Below the pieces are notes generated by a model. It worked only from the letters and a program-made list of their open reading frames with translations. It was not told the origin of the DNA and did not search any database. The position numbers and the translations under genes are program-made. Source: UBA2144 sp964506185 (GTDB lineage Bacteria > Patescibacteriota > Gracilibacteria > Peribacterales > Peribacteraceae). Taken from it: DNA of 64,000 bases. The stretch covers positions 1-64,000 of the forward strand of contig CAZDKL010000001.1 in NCBI GenBank assembly GCA_964506185.1, written 5' to 3'. This document shows positions 26,012 to 34,041 of this stretch, piece by piece; the first letter of the stretch is position 1, and the number at the start of each line of letters is the position of its first letter.

Positions 26012-26434
26012 CTACTTCTCGAGGACTTCGCAGCTCCAAAGGAGTCGACAGAGCAACCCCCTCAGATTTGCAGCTCGCGCTTCCACGGGGTCGTCCGTCA
26101 GTCGTTCGACGACTGCGTAGTACTTCGCGGACTTGCGCAGATGCATTTGCTCGTTTTCGGAATCCGTGGACACGAGATGTCGATGAGCTTTCGCCAATTT
26201 CCTAGCGGCGAATAAGTTTGTCTCACCAACTTCCTCGACCTCGTCCAACGTTTCCCGCATGAGCTTGGCGCTCACTTCTTGCCCCTTAGCCATCTTCTCG
26301 GTGCAGGGGCGAAACGAGTCCCAAAACTCCGCCTTCTCGACGGCAGACTTTGCCGCCTTCTGAAGGCTAGCATCGTCGGCGACCACGTTTCCGCAGATCC
26401 CGACACACAACACCACCAACATCCAATAACGCAT
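26012..26434 (-). CDS. Small secreted or periplasmic hypothetical protein (unit C)
   Basis: 140 residues starting at 26434 with SD AAGGAA 7 nt upstream. The N-terminal signal peptide MRYWMLVVLCVGICGNVVADD (about residues 1-19) is followed by an almost entirely helical, charged region (KAAKSAVEKAEFWDSF, LMRETLDEVEEVGE, LFAARKLAKAHRHL). The mature protein is probably exported. GC-rich codons contrast with neighbours. No family is recognised. Confidence 0.65.
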   Translation of the reverse strand: MRYWMLVVLCVGICGNVVADDASLQKAAKSAVEKAEFWDSFRPCTEKMAKGQEVSAKLMRETLDEVEEVGETNLFAARKLAKAHRHLVSTDSENEQMHLRKSAKYYAVVERLTDDPVEARAANLRGLLCRLLWSCEVLEK

Positions 26435-26547
26435 GCTACGTTCCTTGTGTAAGTACTCCATTCGCAGACACAAAAACACTTGGGGCAAACCATGCCAACA
26501 TACCAAACGCATAATGCATCCTCCGGAGCAGCTGACCCACGGCCAGC

Positions 26548-26673
26548 ACCATAGCGCACTATGCAAGACTATTTGCACACTGCGCTATGGTTTATTCAAG
26601 GAATAACACCTGTCAAAGATCAATCTGCCTAAGCAGATAAAGTATATTATACGTATTTTCTGAGTATAATCAA
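26548..26673 (-). promoter_or_regulatory. Unit C promoters and leader hairpin
   Basis: ACCATAGCGCA (26548-26558) and TGCGCTATGGT (26581-26591) form a perfect 11-bp stem. Two promoters can be read on the minus strand: TTGATT-N16-TATAAT (26668-26673 / 26646-26651) and TTGACA-N16-TAAACC (26611-26616 / 26589-26594), the latter overlapping the hairpin. Confidence 0.45.
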
Positions 26674-26688
26674 TGTCTACTTTTTGGC

Positions 26689-28404
26689 TTATGACCGCCA
26701 ATACCCCTTATACCCCTCCGGCACTGTGTAAGCTGAGGCGCAAGAGGGCTTATTGGTCATAAATTCGGATTTAAGCATATCCATCAGTTCTTTATCTGAT
26801 GTGAAATCCTCCCATGTTGGATCCATAAACAGAAATTCTGATTTCTTGAGGTTATCAAATGTTTGCGTACGGAAATGCTCTGACTGATTGGATCCAAACG
26901 AGCGGAATGCGGACCATCCCATTTGTAGTGGAAGATGATCTGGAAGAAGGAAGCCTGCTCCGATCCCGATGTAATTCTCGAAACCACACTTATCCATCAT
27001 CGCATCAAGCTCAGCAGTCTTTTGCATACTTGCCACGTAGTTTTCGTTTTCTAGTCTGACCTTTGCACTCCTCTCCTCCCAATTTATCTTTGGCAGAATG
27101 AATGGAATCAAAGCAATTAGTCCTATGAGTACACCCGAGGCAATTTGCATCAGAGAATTTTTTATTTTTGGAAGTGTAATCAGAAACAACAGGAATACTG
27201 CTGCACAAAGAGGTGCGATATTCGTTCGTTGATAAATGTTGAAGTGCGAAGCGCCAGCTGCAAGCGAGACAGGATAGAATGCAAGTACTGATACGACAAC
27301 GTAGCTGAGTACTTTCTTATTTTTCCTGAATACTTGAACCAAACTGACTGCAAATACCAAGCATGCAACCGCACTAAGCACGCACATAACGTCTTTGTAA
27401 TTCGAAATCGTATGTTCAAGCTCAGTTTTACTTAGAATGTAAGCAATGTAACTCACATTGAATGCAATCATTCCGCTGACTGAACACACAAGGACCACAA
27501 TCAGCTCTTTCCACTTAGTAAGTTCTGACTTAAAGACTGGAACTGATGCAAGTAATGCTCCAAATGCAATTCCAAACACAGGAAGCATAAAGAGTAAGCT
27601 CATATCCAACATCAAAATCCATCCATGAAGTCCCCGCATCCAAAGCGAGCCCAATTGATTTGTTTGAATTCTGACGGAGAAAGCGTCAGGCAAATAAATA
27701 TTAAGATAAGGTCCAAGTAATCCCAATATGAGCATAATCAAGGATCCTAAAATGAATGCTATTACGAATGGAATTACGAATGATCTTACAAAGAACTTGA
27801 ATGTAGGACTTAAAATCATGCTAACTGCAATTAGCGGGAACAAAAACTGCTCGCGCATTCCCATGGAAGCTGCGATGAAGACCGATGCTAAGATTATTCT
27901 AAGAGGAGTCATCTTCTTTGTATCCCACGCAACAACCAAAACATATGCAATCGCAAACGGCACTCCGAATGACTCAGCTTGCAAGCCTACTATTCTCTCG
28001 ACTGAGTATATCGAGATTGCTCCACCGAATATCAAAGCCGTACATACTCCAACCGACTTAAGAAATGCTGACGATTCTTTCAGATTTCTGACTGCAAACC
28101 ACGCAAATGATATTGGTATGCACACAAAGCAGAGCAGCTTGAATATAAGCAGAGGTATCTCGTTATTGGCGATCAGAAGAGAGATTGCATTTAGGAATAG
28201 GAGCCCCGGAGGCTTCATTTCGAAGAATTCGCTGTACAGATCTTTGCCGTTTATAAGCCCCTTTGCGACCGTGAAGAACGTCCCATCATCCCCCATTAGC
28301 CTCGTCTGACCCTCCAGAATGAGCATCGAAGCCAAAATACATAAGGTTTTGACTGCAGCTAAAGCCAAAATTACCGTTGCCAGCCAAATCAACTTTTTCT
28401 TCAT
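26689..28404 (-). CDS. Polytopic membrane protein, GT39/PMT-like glycosyltransferase
   Basis: 571 residues with about ten to twelve hydrophobic helices. Near the N-terminus is a loop with RLMGDDGTFFTVAKGL (acidic residues) and SEFFEMKPPGLLFL, resembling the first extracytoplasmic loop of PMT/ArnT-type GT-C enzymes. The C-terminal soluble part follows EERSAKVRLENENY. The start at 28404 (MKKKLIWLATVIL) is preferred because TATCAT ends 6 nt before it. Probably a sugar transferase using a polyprenyl-phosphate donor outside the membrane. Confidence 0.65.
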   Translation of the reverse strand: MKKKLIWLATVILALAAVKTLCILASMLILEGQTRLMGDDGTFFTVAKGLINGKDLYSEFFEMKPPGLLFLNAISLLIANNEIPLLIFKLLCFVCIPISFAWFAVRNLKESSAFLKSVGVCTALIFGGAISIYSVERIVGLQAESFGVPFAIAYVLVVAWDTKKMTPLRIILASVFIAASMGMREQFLFPLIAVSMILSPTFKFFVRSFVIPFVIAFILGSLIMLILGLLGPYLNIYLPDAFSVRIQTNQLGSLWMRGLHGWILMLDMSLLFMLPVFGIAFGALLASVPVFKSELTKWKELIVVLVCSVSGMIAFNVSYIAYILSKTELEHTISNYKDVMCVLSAVACLVFAVSLVQVFRKNKKVLSYVVVSVLAFYPVSLAAGASHFNIYQRTNIAPLCAAVFLLFLITLPKIKNSLMQIASGVLIGLIALIPFILPKINWEERSAKVRLENENYVASMQKTAELDAMMDKCGFENYIGIGAGFLLPDHLPLQMGWSAFRSFGSNQSEHFRTQTFDNLKKSEFLFMDPTWEDFTSDKELMDMLKSEFMTNKPSCASAYTVPEGYKGYWRS

Positions 28405-28448
28405 AAACTGATGATAGAAAAGGTTTACAAAGAGTACAATGCCATCCA

Positions 28449-28871
28449 ATGTCTGCAGTCCACTTGCACGCCAAGCAATTTTCCAAATTCTCCGTTACAG
28501 GCACAGTTACAACGATAGTCGACCTGGGATCCCTGACGTTTTTTATGGAGATATTGAAAATTCCACTCAGGCCTTCCGTAGGCTCTGCGGCACTGATTGG
28601 ATTCACCGTGGCATTCTTTGTGAATAAATACTGGAGCTTCAAAAATGGTGAGAAACAATTATTTAAGCAATATTCCCGCTTTATTGCGGTCTATGCTGTC
28701 AGCTTTTTTATTGGAGTCGGTTTTACGATATTAATTACAGAATCATTTGAGCTTCAGTATATAATCTCTCGTCTATTGGCAATTATACTCTGCGGACTTT
28801 GGAATTATTTATGGCTTCACCATGTAGTATTCGACAACTCACCACAAACTCCTCTTGAAGATTCTCTTTAG
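28449..28871 (+). CDS. GtrA-like membrane protein (flippase-type)
   Basis: 140 residues, four predicted helices. FSKFSVTGTVTTIVDLGSLTF, GFTVAFFVNKYWSFKNGEKQ and LWNYLWLHHVVF match the GtrA pattern (FxxVGxxxTxxD, NF..NR.W.F). Such proteins are thought to flip polyprenyl-phosphate sugars. TACAAT ends 8 nt before the ATG. It partners with the convergent GT2 at 28839, which it overlaps by 33 nt. Confidence 0.8.
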   Translation: MSAVHLHAKQFSKFSVTGTVTTIVDLGSLTFFMEILKIPLRPSVGSAALIGFTVAFFVNKYWSFKNGEKQLFKQYSRFIAVYAVSFFIGVGFTILITESFELQYIISRLLAIILCGLWNYLWLHHVVFDNSPQTPLEDSL

Positions 28872-29582
28872 AATTAAACTTCTGTATTCACCAAGAGTTT
28901 TGAACAGTTTCATTTTTGATTTACCTTTCTTAAGACCGTAATCATAAACAAGAGGAGCCTCAGAATTTTTATTGGAGAAATCTCTGACTTTTAATAAGAC
29001 TTCCAAGTTCGCTGCGAATGATTTTTGCGTGATAAATTGATCCTGATACTTCTCGAATGCTTTCTTAATGATTCGCGCTGAATATCCTCTGTAAAAAATT
29101 GTGTAGTCCGTAACTCCTTTTGTGCGAAAGAAGATTTTGAGCACTGTATTTACAACCCCGCTTCCAAAAGTTCTTATGAGCGGGAAGTTTTTGTACTTTC
29201 CGCCTTTGATGTATCTGGATGCAACGACAATATCTGACTCGTTGGCAATCATATCAATCATTTGCGGCATTACACTCAAATCAGAAGTACAATCTCCTTC
29301 AATTATGAATATTACATCGTCATCTGACGCGAGCTCGCTCGCTTTTTTTAGTCCGTCATAAAAAGTTTTTGGAACTCCTGCATTTTGTTCATGAACAACG
29401 ATCTCCATATCTATTTTGTTTAGATACTCCTTTGCAATCTCAAGCGTTCTATCACTGCTTCCATCGTCGACCAAAACAATTTTTTTGCTTACGGGGATAT
29501 TAAGAGCAAGTAAATCATCAAGAAGCCTGGCTATGTTCCCCTCCTCATTGAACGCCGGAATGATTATGTAAGCAGTTGACAC
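28839..29582 (-). CDS. GT2 glycosyltransferase (polyprenyl-phosphate sugar synthase-like)
   Basis: 247 residues. YIIIPAFNEEGNIARLLDDL, KIVLVDDGSSDRT and FIIEGDCTSDLSVMPQMIDM carry the GT2 nucleotide-sugar and DxD-like residues; VASRYIKGG is the DPM-like motif. It is likely to load a sugar onto a lipid phosphate for the GtrA-like partner (28449) and GT-C proteins. It overlaps GtrA convergently. Confidence 0.85.
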   Translation of the reverse strand: MSTAYIIIPAFNEEGNIARLLDDLLALNIPVSKKIVLVDDGSSDRTLEIAKEYLNKIDMEIVVHEQNAGVPKTFYDGLKKASELASDDDVIFIIEGDCTSDLSVMPQMIDMIANESDIVVASRYIKGGKYKNFPLIRTFGSGVVNTVLKIFFRTKGVTDYTIFYRGYSARIIKKAFEKYQDQFITQKSFAANLEVLLKVRDFSNKNSEAPLVYDYGLKKGKSKMKLFKTLGEYRSLILKRIFKRSLW

Positions 29583-29626
29583 ATGCTGATAATATCAACA
29601 ATTTAAGAAATTCATATACATAAACG

Positions 29627-29659
29627 AAGCCCGAGCGGTATGAAAACCAACTCGGGCTT
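29627..29659 (-). terminator. Unit D intrinsic terminator
   Basis: AAGCCCGAG (29627-29635) pairs with CTCGGGCTT (29651-29659); on the minus strand it is followed by CGTTTATG. Confidence 0.75.
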
Positions 29660-29699
29660 GTGTGGGGCCGCCATGATAGTGGCAGCGCTTCCCACTGCA

Positions 29700-30125
29700 T
29701 TAACCGACGGCGCACGCCTCGCGGGTTTGGGACATCGCAGCGACGTCCTCAACGAAACCCCGCGAAAAGCGGAATGTGCCGTCCATGTTGTCCAGGAAGA
29801 AACCGAGATCGACGAGATCGCTAACCATCCTTGCGGAGGATTCCCCGATGTCATCGGGGGCGAAATCGGCCCATCGTCCTGCTTCTTGCGCGTATCGCAA
29901 CGCGTTTTCGGCGCAGCCCTCGAGACCAGAGGCCCCAAAGGTGCCGGTCGAGTTGAAGTGAACGATATCCCCAGGCTGGATTGCGTGGTCGTCATCGGCG
30001 TTTTGCTGGTTCAAGGTGAACCGCAGAGTTTTTCCGTGCTGATAAACGCCCCACGTACCGGCCCTTCTTCCGCCACGATTCTCGATCAATACTTCGATTT
30101 CCGTCCAGTCGGCCATGTTGAACAT
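29700..30125 (-). CDS. Hypothetical protein (unit D)
   Basis: 141 residues in GC-rich codons, start at 30125 with SD AGGAG 8 nt upstream. MADWTEIEVLIENRGGRRAG is followed by TWGVYQHGKTLRFTLNQQN and PGDIVHFNSTGTFGASG (beta-like), then a helical, acidic C-terminal half (CAENALRYAQEAGRWADFAP). No signal peptide; no known family. It has a complete single-gene unit with promoter, leader hairpin and terminator, directly 3' of tRNA-Thr and in the same orientation. Confidence 0.65.
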   Translation of the reverse strand: MFNMADWTEIEVLIENRGGRRAGTWGVYQHGKTLRFTLNQQNADDDHAIQPGDIVHFNSTGTFGASGLEGCAENALRYAQEAGRWADFAPDDIGESSARMVSDLVDLGFFLDNMDGTFRFSRGFVEDVAAMSQTREACAVG

Positions 30126-30158
30126 GCCAAAGCTCCTAAAAAAGATTGAACAACTATG

Positions 30159-30277
30159 CAGGTAGGACCTCTGTGTTCCACCCGCACCAAAACTAACTCC
30201 AGAAAACACAGAGGACTACCTACTTTGATGTAAAAGAACACTCTATAATATTATATCCTATATTGGATATTAGTCAA
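30159..30277 (-). promoter_or_regulatory. Unit D promoter and leader hairpin
   Basis: Minus strand TTGACT (30272-30277), 16-nt spacer, TATAAT (30250-30255). The leader folds into a long hairpin: GGTAGGACCTCTGTGTT (30161-30177) with AACACAGAGGACTACC (30205-30220). Words CTGTGTT/AACACAG recur in the unit E leader. Confidence 0.7.
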
Positions 30278-30296
30278 ATAGCTTATATAAGCCAAA

Positions 30297-30371
30297 TGGA
30301 GCCGCCCACGAGATTTGAACTCGTGACCCCCTCCTTACCATGGAGGTGCTCTACCACTGAGCTAGGGCGGC
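30297..30371 (-). tRNA. tRNA-Thr (GGT)
   Basis: Minus strand GCCGCCC acceptor arm pairs with GGGCGGC; D arm TAGCTCAGTGGTAGAGCA, anticodon stem CCTCC/GGAGG with loop ATGGTAA (anticodon GGT), T arm with GGTTCGAATC-type TTCAAATCTC. Discriminator T followed by encoded CCA. Confidence 0.95.
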
Positions 30372-30504
30372 GTAGTTTACAAGCTATAATGAAGTGAACA
30401 GATTCTCAACCGAGCTAGTCTTTTTTATTACGCCATCGCAGGCGATGGCTGGGCACTGCCCGCCCACCGAAGTCGCGAAGCGCGAAGGTGGGAGCTAGGG
30501 CGGC
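30359..30504. repeat. 13-bp direct repeat of the tRNA-Thr 5' end, flanking palindromes
   Basis: GAGCTAGGGCGGC occurs inside tRNA-Thr at 30359-30371 and again at 30492-30504. Between them are the hairpins GCCATCGCAGGCGATGGC and CCCACCGAAG...CGAAGGTGGG. It looks like a target duplication or recombination scar of a small palindromic insertion. Confidence 0.55.
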
Positions 30505-30572
30505 ATGCTCAAAAGCTCGTGAATACTACAATACCAATATATTTATCTCAATCGATGCAATTGTTTTCTTTA

Positions 30573-30911
30573 TTAAATCAAACACCCCATCTCCTTTGGT
30601 TCAACCGGATCTGGATTTAATTGCTCTGCCGGAATCAAATCTGCGACACACCTTTTGACCTCAGCCATTGCAGTTTGCAAATCAGCATTCTCCCATCTAT
30701 CAAAAAGGTTAGCTATTAGATCGCCAGATGGAGTGCTAAAAACCCCAATCAAGGCTTGTACTGTATCAATTCCATATTCAGCGAGTATTTTCGCAACATC
30801 GCGATGGACTGCCAGTACCACCTCGCCGTCATCCTGTATCTCCGGCTGAAAACTACCCGAGCGCAATTCTTCTGCACCTTCTTTTGCCACAATTTTGATT
30901 GCATTTGTCAT
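30573..30911 (-). CDS. Small hypothetical protein
   Basis: 112 residues. MTNAIKIVAKEGAEELRSGS begins it; the middle AVHRDVAKILAEYGIDTVQA is amphipathic. No family is recognised and there is no signal peptide. A promoter TTGACA-N16-TATAGT (30947-30942 / 30925-30920, minus) sits so close that the transcript would start at or just before the ATG at 30911, i.e. leaderless. I prefer this ATG over the in-frame TTG upstream. Confidence 0.6.
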   Translation of the reverse strand: MTNAIKIVAKEGAEELRSGSFQPEIQDDGEVVLAVHRDVAKILAEYGIDTVQALIGVFSTPSGDLIANLFDRWENADLQTAMAEVKRCVADLIPAEQLNPDPVEPKEMGCLI

Positions 30912-30919
30912 ATGCAACA

Positions 30920-30967
30920 ACTATACAGCATATTTGAATGTTGTCAATGACCAGACTTCTATATAAT
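30920..30967. promoter_or_regulatory. Divergent promoters between the small gene and the signal-peptide protein
   Basis: Minus: TTGACA (30947-30942), N16, TATAGT (30925-30920). Plus: TATAAT (30962-30967) ends 6 nt before ATG 30974; TTGTCA (30941-30946) is 15 nt upstream and is nearly the same -35 box read in reverse. Confidence 0.65.
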
Positions 30968-30973
30968 CCCCTT

Positions 30974-31912
30974 ATGCTAAGGATTTTTGCTGTCTCCATC
31001 CTATTTTCCCAAACCTGTTTTGCGGCTTCGATAATATCAAATCCTGTTCCCGCTGACCTAAATCAGCTCAATCAAAGCATATCCGAAGAAGCCTCGCACG
31101 CATCAGTCGACTTGTCCGGCAAAGGAGCGGATCTGAAGATCAACTACTCTTCACCATCTCCCCTCTCAATCTACATTCTATTTTTGAATGACGATGGATC
31201 GGTAAATCCGCGTGAAATAGTTTCCGCTGAACTACCGAAGGGAACGGCAGTTGAATCTCTGATACCCCTTTCACAAACCAGAGGCTGGTCTTGGGGCGAA
31301 AGGAAATACAAACTGCATTTTTTAACTGATAAAGGAGTCGTCCCGGCAATCAGCAAAGTTGAAATCAGCGGAAGCCCGTCGTTAATCGATGGCATCAAAC
31401 AATTTTTCGCACTTGAACCTTTCACTCCATCTTCTTATCACAGATTAAGCGGATACAAACTCTTTGGAATCTCGTTCACTCTTGCGCTGACTCTAATCTT
31501 GATCATTCTTTTATTCTTCAGAAGAAAAAAGCATGTAATGAACGTAATTATCATTCTGATACTTCTATTTAACGTCCGTTTTTCAATGGACCTGCTCAGA
31601 TACACAAAAATCAACTTAAGTTCCGACACATATTCAACCGCAGGCTCCGCATATCAGATTGCTGACTACTTTAAATCGAATGAAATTAATAGCATCCAAC
31701 TTTGTTCTGACGGAAACACTTACTTCCCGACTATTTTAAAGTACGCAGGTTATCCGTTATCAGTTAACTCCGAAGCTGATCATGTTTTAATTCGCAACGC
31801 ATTCAAGTGGTCTTTCGAAAATGGAAATCTGACGTGCGGCGATCTGACAGCGCCAGCAACTCAAATCAGTAAGTTCCCCGATGGTTCAATTCTCTTTAAA
31901 TTATCAAAATGA
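30974..31912 (+). CDS. Secreted or membrane protein of unknown function
   Basis: 312 residues. The signal peptide MLRIFAVSILFSQTCFA (cleavage near residue 18) precedes an extracytoplasmic domain of about 150 residues, then one or two membrane helices (FTLALTLILIILLFF; VIIILILLFNVRFSM) and a C-terminal soluble domain. TATAAT ends 6 nt before the ATG. It overlaps the downstream membrane gene by 4 nt, so the two likely form an operon. Not recognised; possibly part of a glycan-related membrane complex by context. Confidence 0.5.
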   Translation: MLRIFAVSILFSQTCFAASIISNPVPADLNQLNQSISEEASHASVDLSGKGADLKINYSSPSPLSIYILFLNDDGSVNPREIVSAELPKGTAVESLIPLSQTRGWSWGERKYKLHFLTDKGVVPAISKVEISGSPSLIDGIKQFFALEPFTPSSYHRLSGYKLFGISFTLALTLILIILLFFRRKKHVMNVIIILILLFNVRFSMDLLRYTKINLSSDTYSTAGSAYQIADYFKSNEINSIQLCSDGNTYFPTILKYAGYPLSVNSEADHVLIRNAFKWSFENGNLTCGDLTAPATQISKFPDGSILFKLSK

Positions 31913-33117
31913 TTTTTGCTCTGACCCTAATCGGCCTGATACTGGAAGGATGGCTTATCCTAGGGCTAATCGGACTGCCTAAAGGATGGCTCCGATTCGC
32001 GCTTGCCCTGCCAATATCGGCGCTCACGTGCACATTGATAATTTTTGTACTGACTATATTCAGTATCTCTTTAACTCCTGTAAGCATCCTCGGATTACAC
32101 CTGATAACTATCATCATCTTAATATTAATCCCAAAACCTAAGACCAAACCCGAACCCGCAAACCTAAAACCGAATCTTCTTCTCCTACTATTACTGATCC
32201 CCGTATTTGTTTATAGCCTGACCCACTCCACTCTCCTTTCAACCTTCCACTACGACTCCGCAACCAACTGGAACATGCGATCGCAAGTTTCCTTTTACGA
32301 AAAACAAATCGTTTTTGATACGCAAGAGGGATTAATCAAAAAACCGCACTACCCATTCCTTTATCACTCGCTTCAGATAACAACACAGCAGCTTCAATCT
32401 GAATGGAATGATCAGTTAGCCAACACCATCCATTTTCTTTTTAACCTGAGCGCGCTTATAGCTCTCGCCCTGATTACTAAATCACTTCTCGCAATAATTC
32501 TGATAGTCACAACTCCGCTTTTTGCAATGCACTTGGGTGGAGGTTACGCAGACATTACGCTGACGCTGTTTGCGTTACTCTCCTTTGCATCATATTTAGA
32601 ATTTAAGAAGTCTGACAATAAGATGTGGCTGATTCTTTCTGCAATATTCATAAGTGCATGCGTGTGGACTAAGAGCGAAGGGCTTATTTTATGTCTGATT
32701 CCATGGATCATAATGATTGGCATCAGAAAACCGGTACTAATCGCACTCGGCCTGTCTTTACTCTGGCCAATCTTCGCGATCTTTAAAGGCATACCTCTCT
32801 CTCCTCACGGATCAACTGACCTCAGCATAGGTTTGCAGGCAGGCGCATTCACAGAAGCTCTAAAAGTAATATTCATCTCCGGCTCCATTGGTCCAATCCT
32901 ACCTCTAGCTCTAGTCCTTACTATTATCCGAACCCGAAAACCGAAATCCGAAATCCGAAGCCTCCTCTTCCCCCTCCTCTCCCTCATCCTCATCCTCGCA
33001 ATCTACACTCTGACTCCGAATGCTGAGTATCTTCTAAACGGCCAGTCGTTTGACCGCCAACTTCTGCTTCCAACCTCGCTTTTTATACTATCTTTTTTCT
33101 TGACCTTACCTGAGTGA
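31909..33117 (+). CDS. Polytopic membrane protein, GT-C-like
   Basis: 402 residues, eight to ten hydrophobic helices. A loop after helix 5 has HYDSATNWNMRSQVSFYEKQ, reminiscent of the extracytoplasmic loop of GT39/O-antigen polymerase families, though the catalytic Asp is not certain. Two segments, about 32136-32180 and 32925-32970, are built of a PKPKTKPEP / RTRKPKSEIR-coding 7-nt repeat (CCGAAAT words) inserted in frame. It is coupled to the upstream gene (4-nt overlap). Confidence 0.5.
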   Translation: MIFALTLIGLILEGWLILGLIGLPKGWLRFALALPISALTCTLIIFVLTIFSISLTPVSILGLHLITIIILILIPKPKTKPEPANLKPNLLLLLLLIPVFVYSLTHSTLLSTFHYDSATNWNMRSQVSFYEKQIVFDTQEGLIKKPHYPFLYHSLQITTQQLQSEWNDQLANTIHFLFNLSALIALALITKSLLAIILIVTTPLFAMHLGGGYADITLTLFALLSFASYLEFKKSDNKMWLILSAIFISACVWTKSEGLILCLIPWIIMIGIRKPVLIALGLSLLWPIFAIFKGIPLSPHGSTDLSIGLQAGAFTEALKVIFISGSIGPILPLALVLTIIRTRKPKSEIRSLLFPLLSLILILAIYTLTPNAEYLLNGQSFDRQLLLPTSLFILSFFLTLPE

Positions 33118-33142
33118 GCAAATAAGCTCTCCCCGACGATTT

Positions 33143-33170
33143 CCTGATTTTAACTTTAAATCAGGTTTTA
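33143..33170 (+). terminator. Intrinsic terminator between the membrane gene and rpsF
   Basis: CCTGATTT (33143-33150) and AAATCAGG (33158-33165) form a hairpin followed by TTTTA. Confidence 0.7.
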
Positions 33171-33182
33171 CCCGCGAATCGT

Positions 33183-33758
33183 ATGCCCCCTTCTGACGAC
33201 ACCACAGTAACTGATGACTGCGTATACGAGTGCTGCGTGCTTTTGCCGTTTCCCCTTTCCCAGAAGGAAGAAAAGGATACTTTGAAGGAGATTGAGGGAT
33301 ATTTTGAGGAAGCCGGAGCAAAGCAAATGGCAAAAGATGTGTGGGGACGAAGAGGTCTTGCCTATCCGATCGGAGGACGAGAAGAAGGCTCCTTTGTGGT
33401 GTATCACTACGAGATGGATCCTTCAAAGGTAAAAGAGATAGACGAACAAATGAAAATTTCAACAACCATCCTTAGGCATCTCATTATCAAACCTCCAAAG
33501 GGATATCAGATTGCTAAGTATTCCGAGGAATATGAAACATGGCTCAAGGAACGCAAGACATTTAGCGAGCAAAAGGAAGAAGAGAAAGAAGAAAAGATAA
33601 AGCGCAAGGTTGCGGAAAAAGCCAAGAGGCAGGCAAAGAAAGTCGAGGAAGAGAAGAAGGCAAAAGCCCCGACTGTTCCCGAAAAGTCTGCAATCGAAGA
33701 AGATAAACTTTCCGAAGAACTGGAGAAGCTTATTTCCGACGACGAACTTGACATTTAG
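33183..33758 (+). CDS. rpsF: 30S ribosomal protein bS6 with long charged C-terminal tail
   Basis: 191 residues; canonical S6 is about 95-135. The N-terminal S6 core covers about 1-115 (CVLLPFPLSQKEEKDTLKEI, GRRGLAYPIGGREEGSFVVY, ILRHLIIKPP). Beyond it lies a Lys/Glu-rich, coiled-coil-like tail (KEEEKEEKIKRKVAEKAKRQ) of about 75 residues ending in acidic residues. S6 binds S18 on the 30S platform. rpsR (33799) and yebC (34042) follow in the same direction, without the usual ssb between. Confidence 0.9.
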   Translation: MPPSDDTTVTDDCVYECCVLLPFPLSQKEEKDTLKEIEGYFEEAGAKQMAKDVWGRRGLAYPIGGREEGSFVVYHYEMDPSKVKEIDEQMKISTTILRHLIIKPPKGYQIAKYSEEYETWLKERKTFSEQKEEEKEEKIKRKVAEKAKRQAKKVEEEKKAKAPTVPEKSAIEEDKLSEELEKLISDDELDI

Positions 33759-33784
33759 TCACCCTGAGCCCTGTCGAAGGGTGA
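33759..33784. repeat. Palindrome TCACCCTGAG-CCCTGTCGAAGGGTGA between rpsF and rpsR
   Basis: TCACCCT (33759-33765) and AGGGTGA (33778-33784) flank a GAGCCCTGTCGA loop. The pattern, a palindrome starting TCACCCTGAG and ending GAAGGGTGA, is a common dispersed repeat in metagenomic genomes. It separates two co-directional ribosomal genes and starts at the rpsF stop. Confidence 0.7.
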
Positions 33785-33798
33785 TAACCCGAAATATT

Positions 33799-34035
33799 AT
33801 GTTCCAACCATCTCAATCCAGACGCGGCGATCCCAGACAAAAGAAATGTCCATTCTGCGACAAGGGTACCAAGTACATTGATTACAAAGATTATCCTACT
33901 CTCAAGCCTTATACGGATTACTTCGGAAACATTCGACAGAAGTACTACACAGGAGTCTGCCTAAAGCACCAAAAAATGCTTAGAACAGCGGTACAAAGGG
34001 CCAGATTTATGGGTATGCTTGCTTACCGAAAATAA
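33799..34035 (+). CDS. rpsR: 30S ribosomal protein bS18, zinc-ribbon form
   Basis: 78 residues. The N-terminal RRGDPRQKKCPFCDKGTKYI and C-terminal GVCLKHQKMLRTAVQRARFM place a C-x2-C and a C-x2-H pair, a zinc-binding form of S18. The S18 helix RTAVQRARFMGMLAY binds 16S rRNA and S6. Start at 33799; a second downstream gene yebC starts 6 nt after the stop. Confidence 0.9.
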   Translation: MFQPSQSRRGDPRQKKCPFCDKGTKYIDYKDYPTLKPYTDYFGNIRQKYYTGVCLKHQKMLRTAVQRARFMGMLAYRK

Positions 34036-34041
34036 TTTTTT

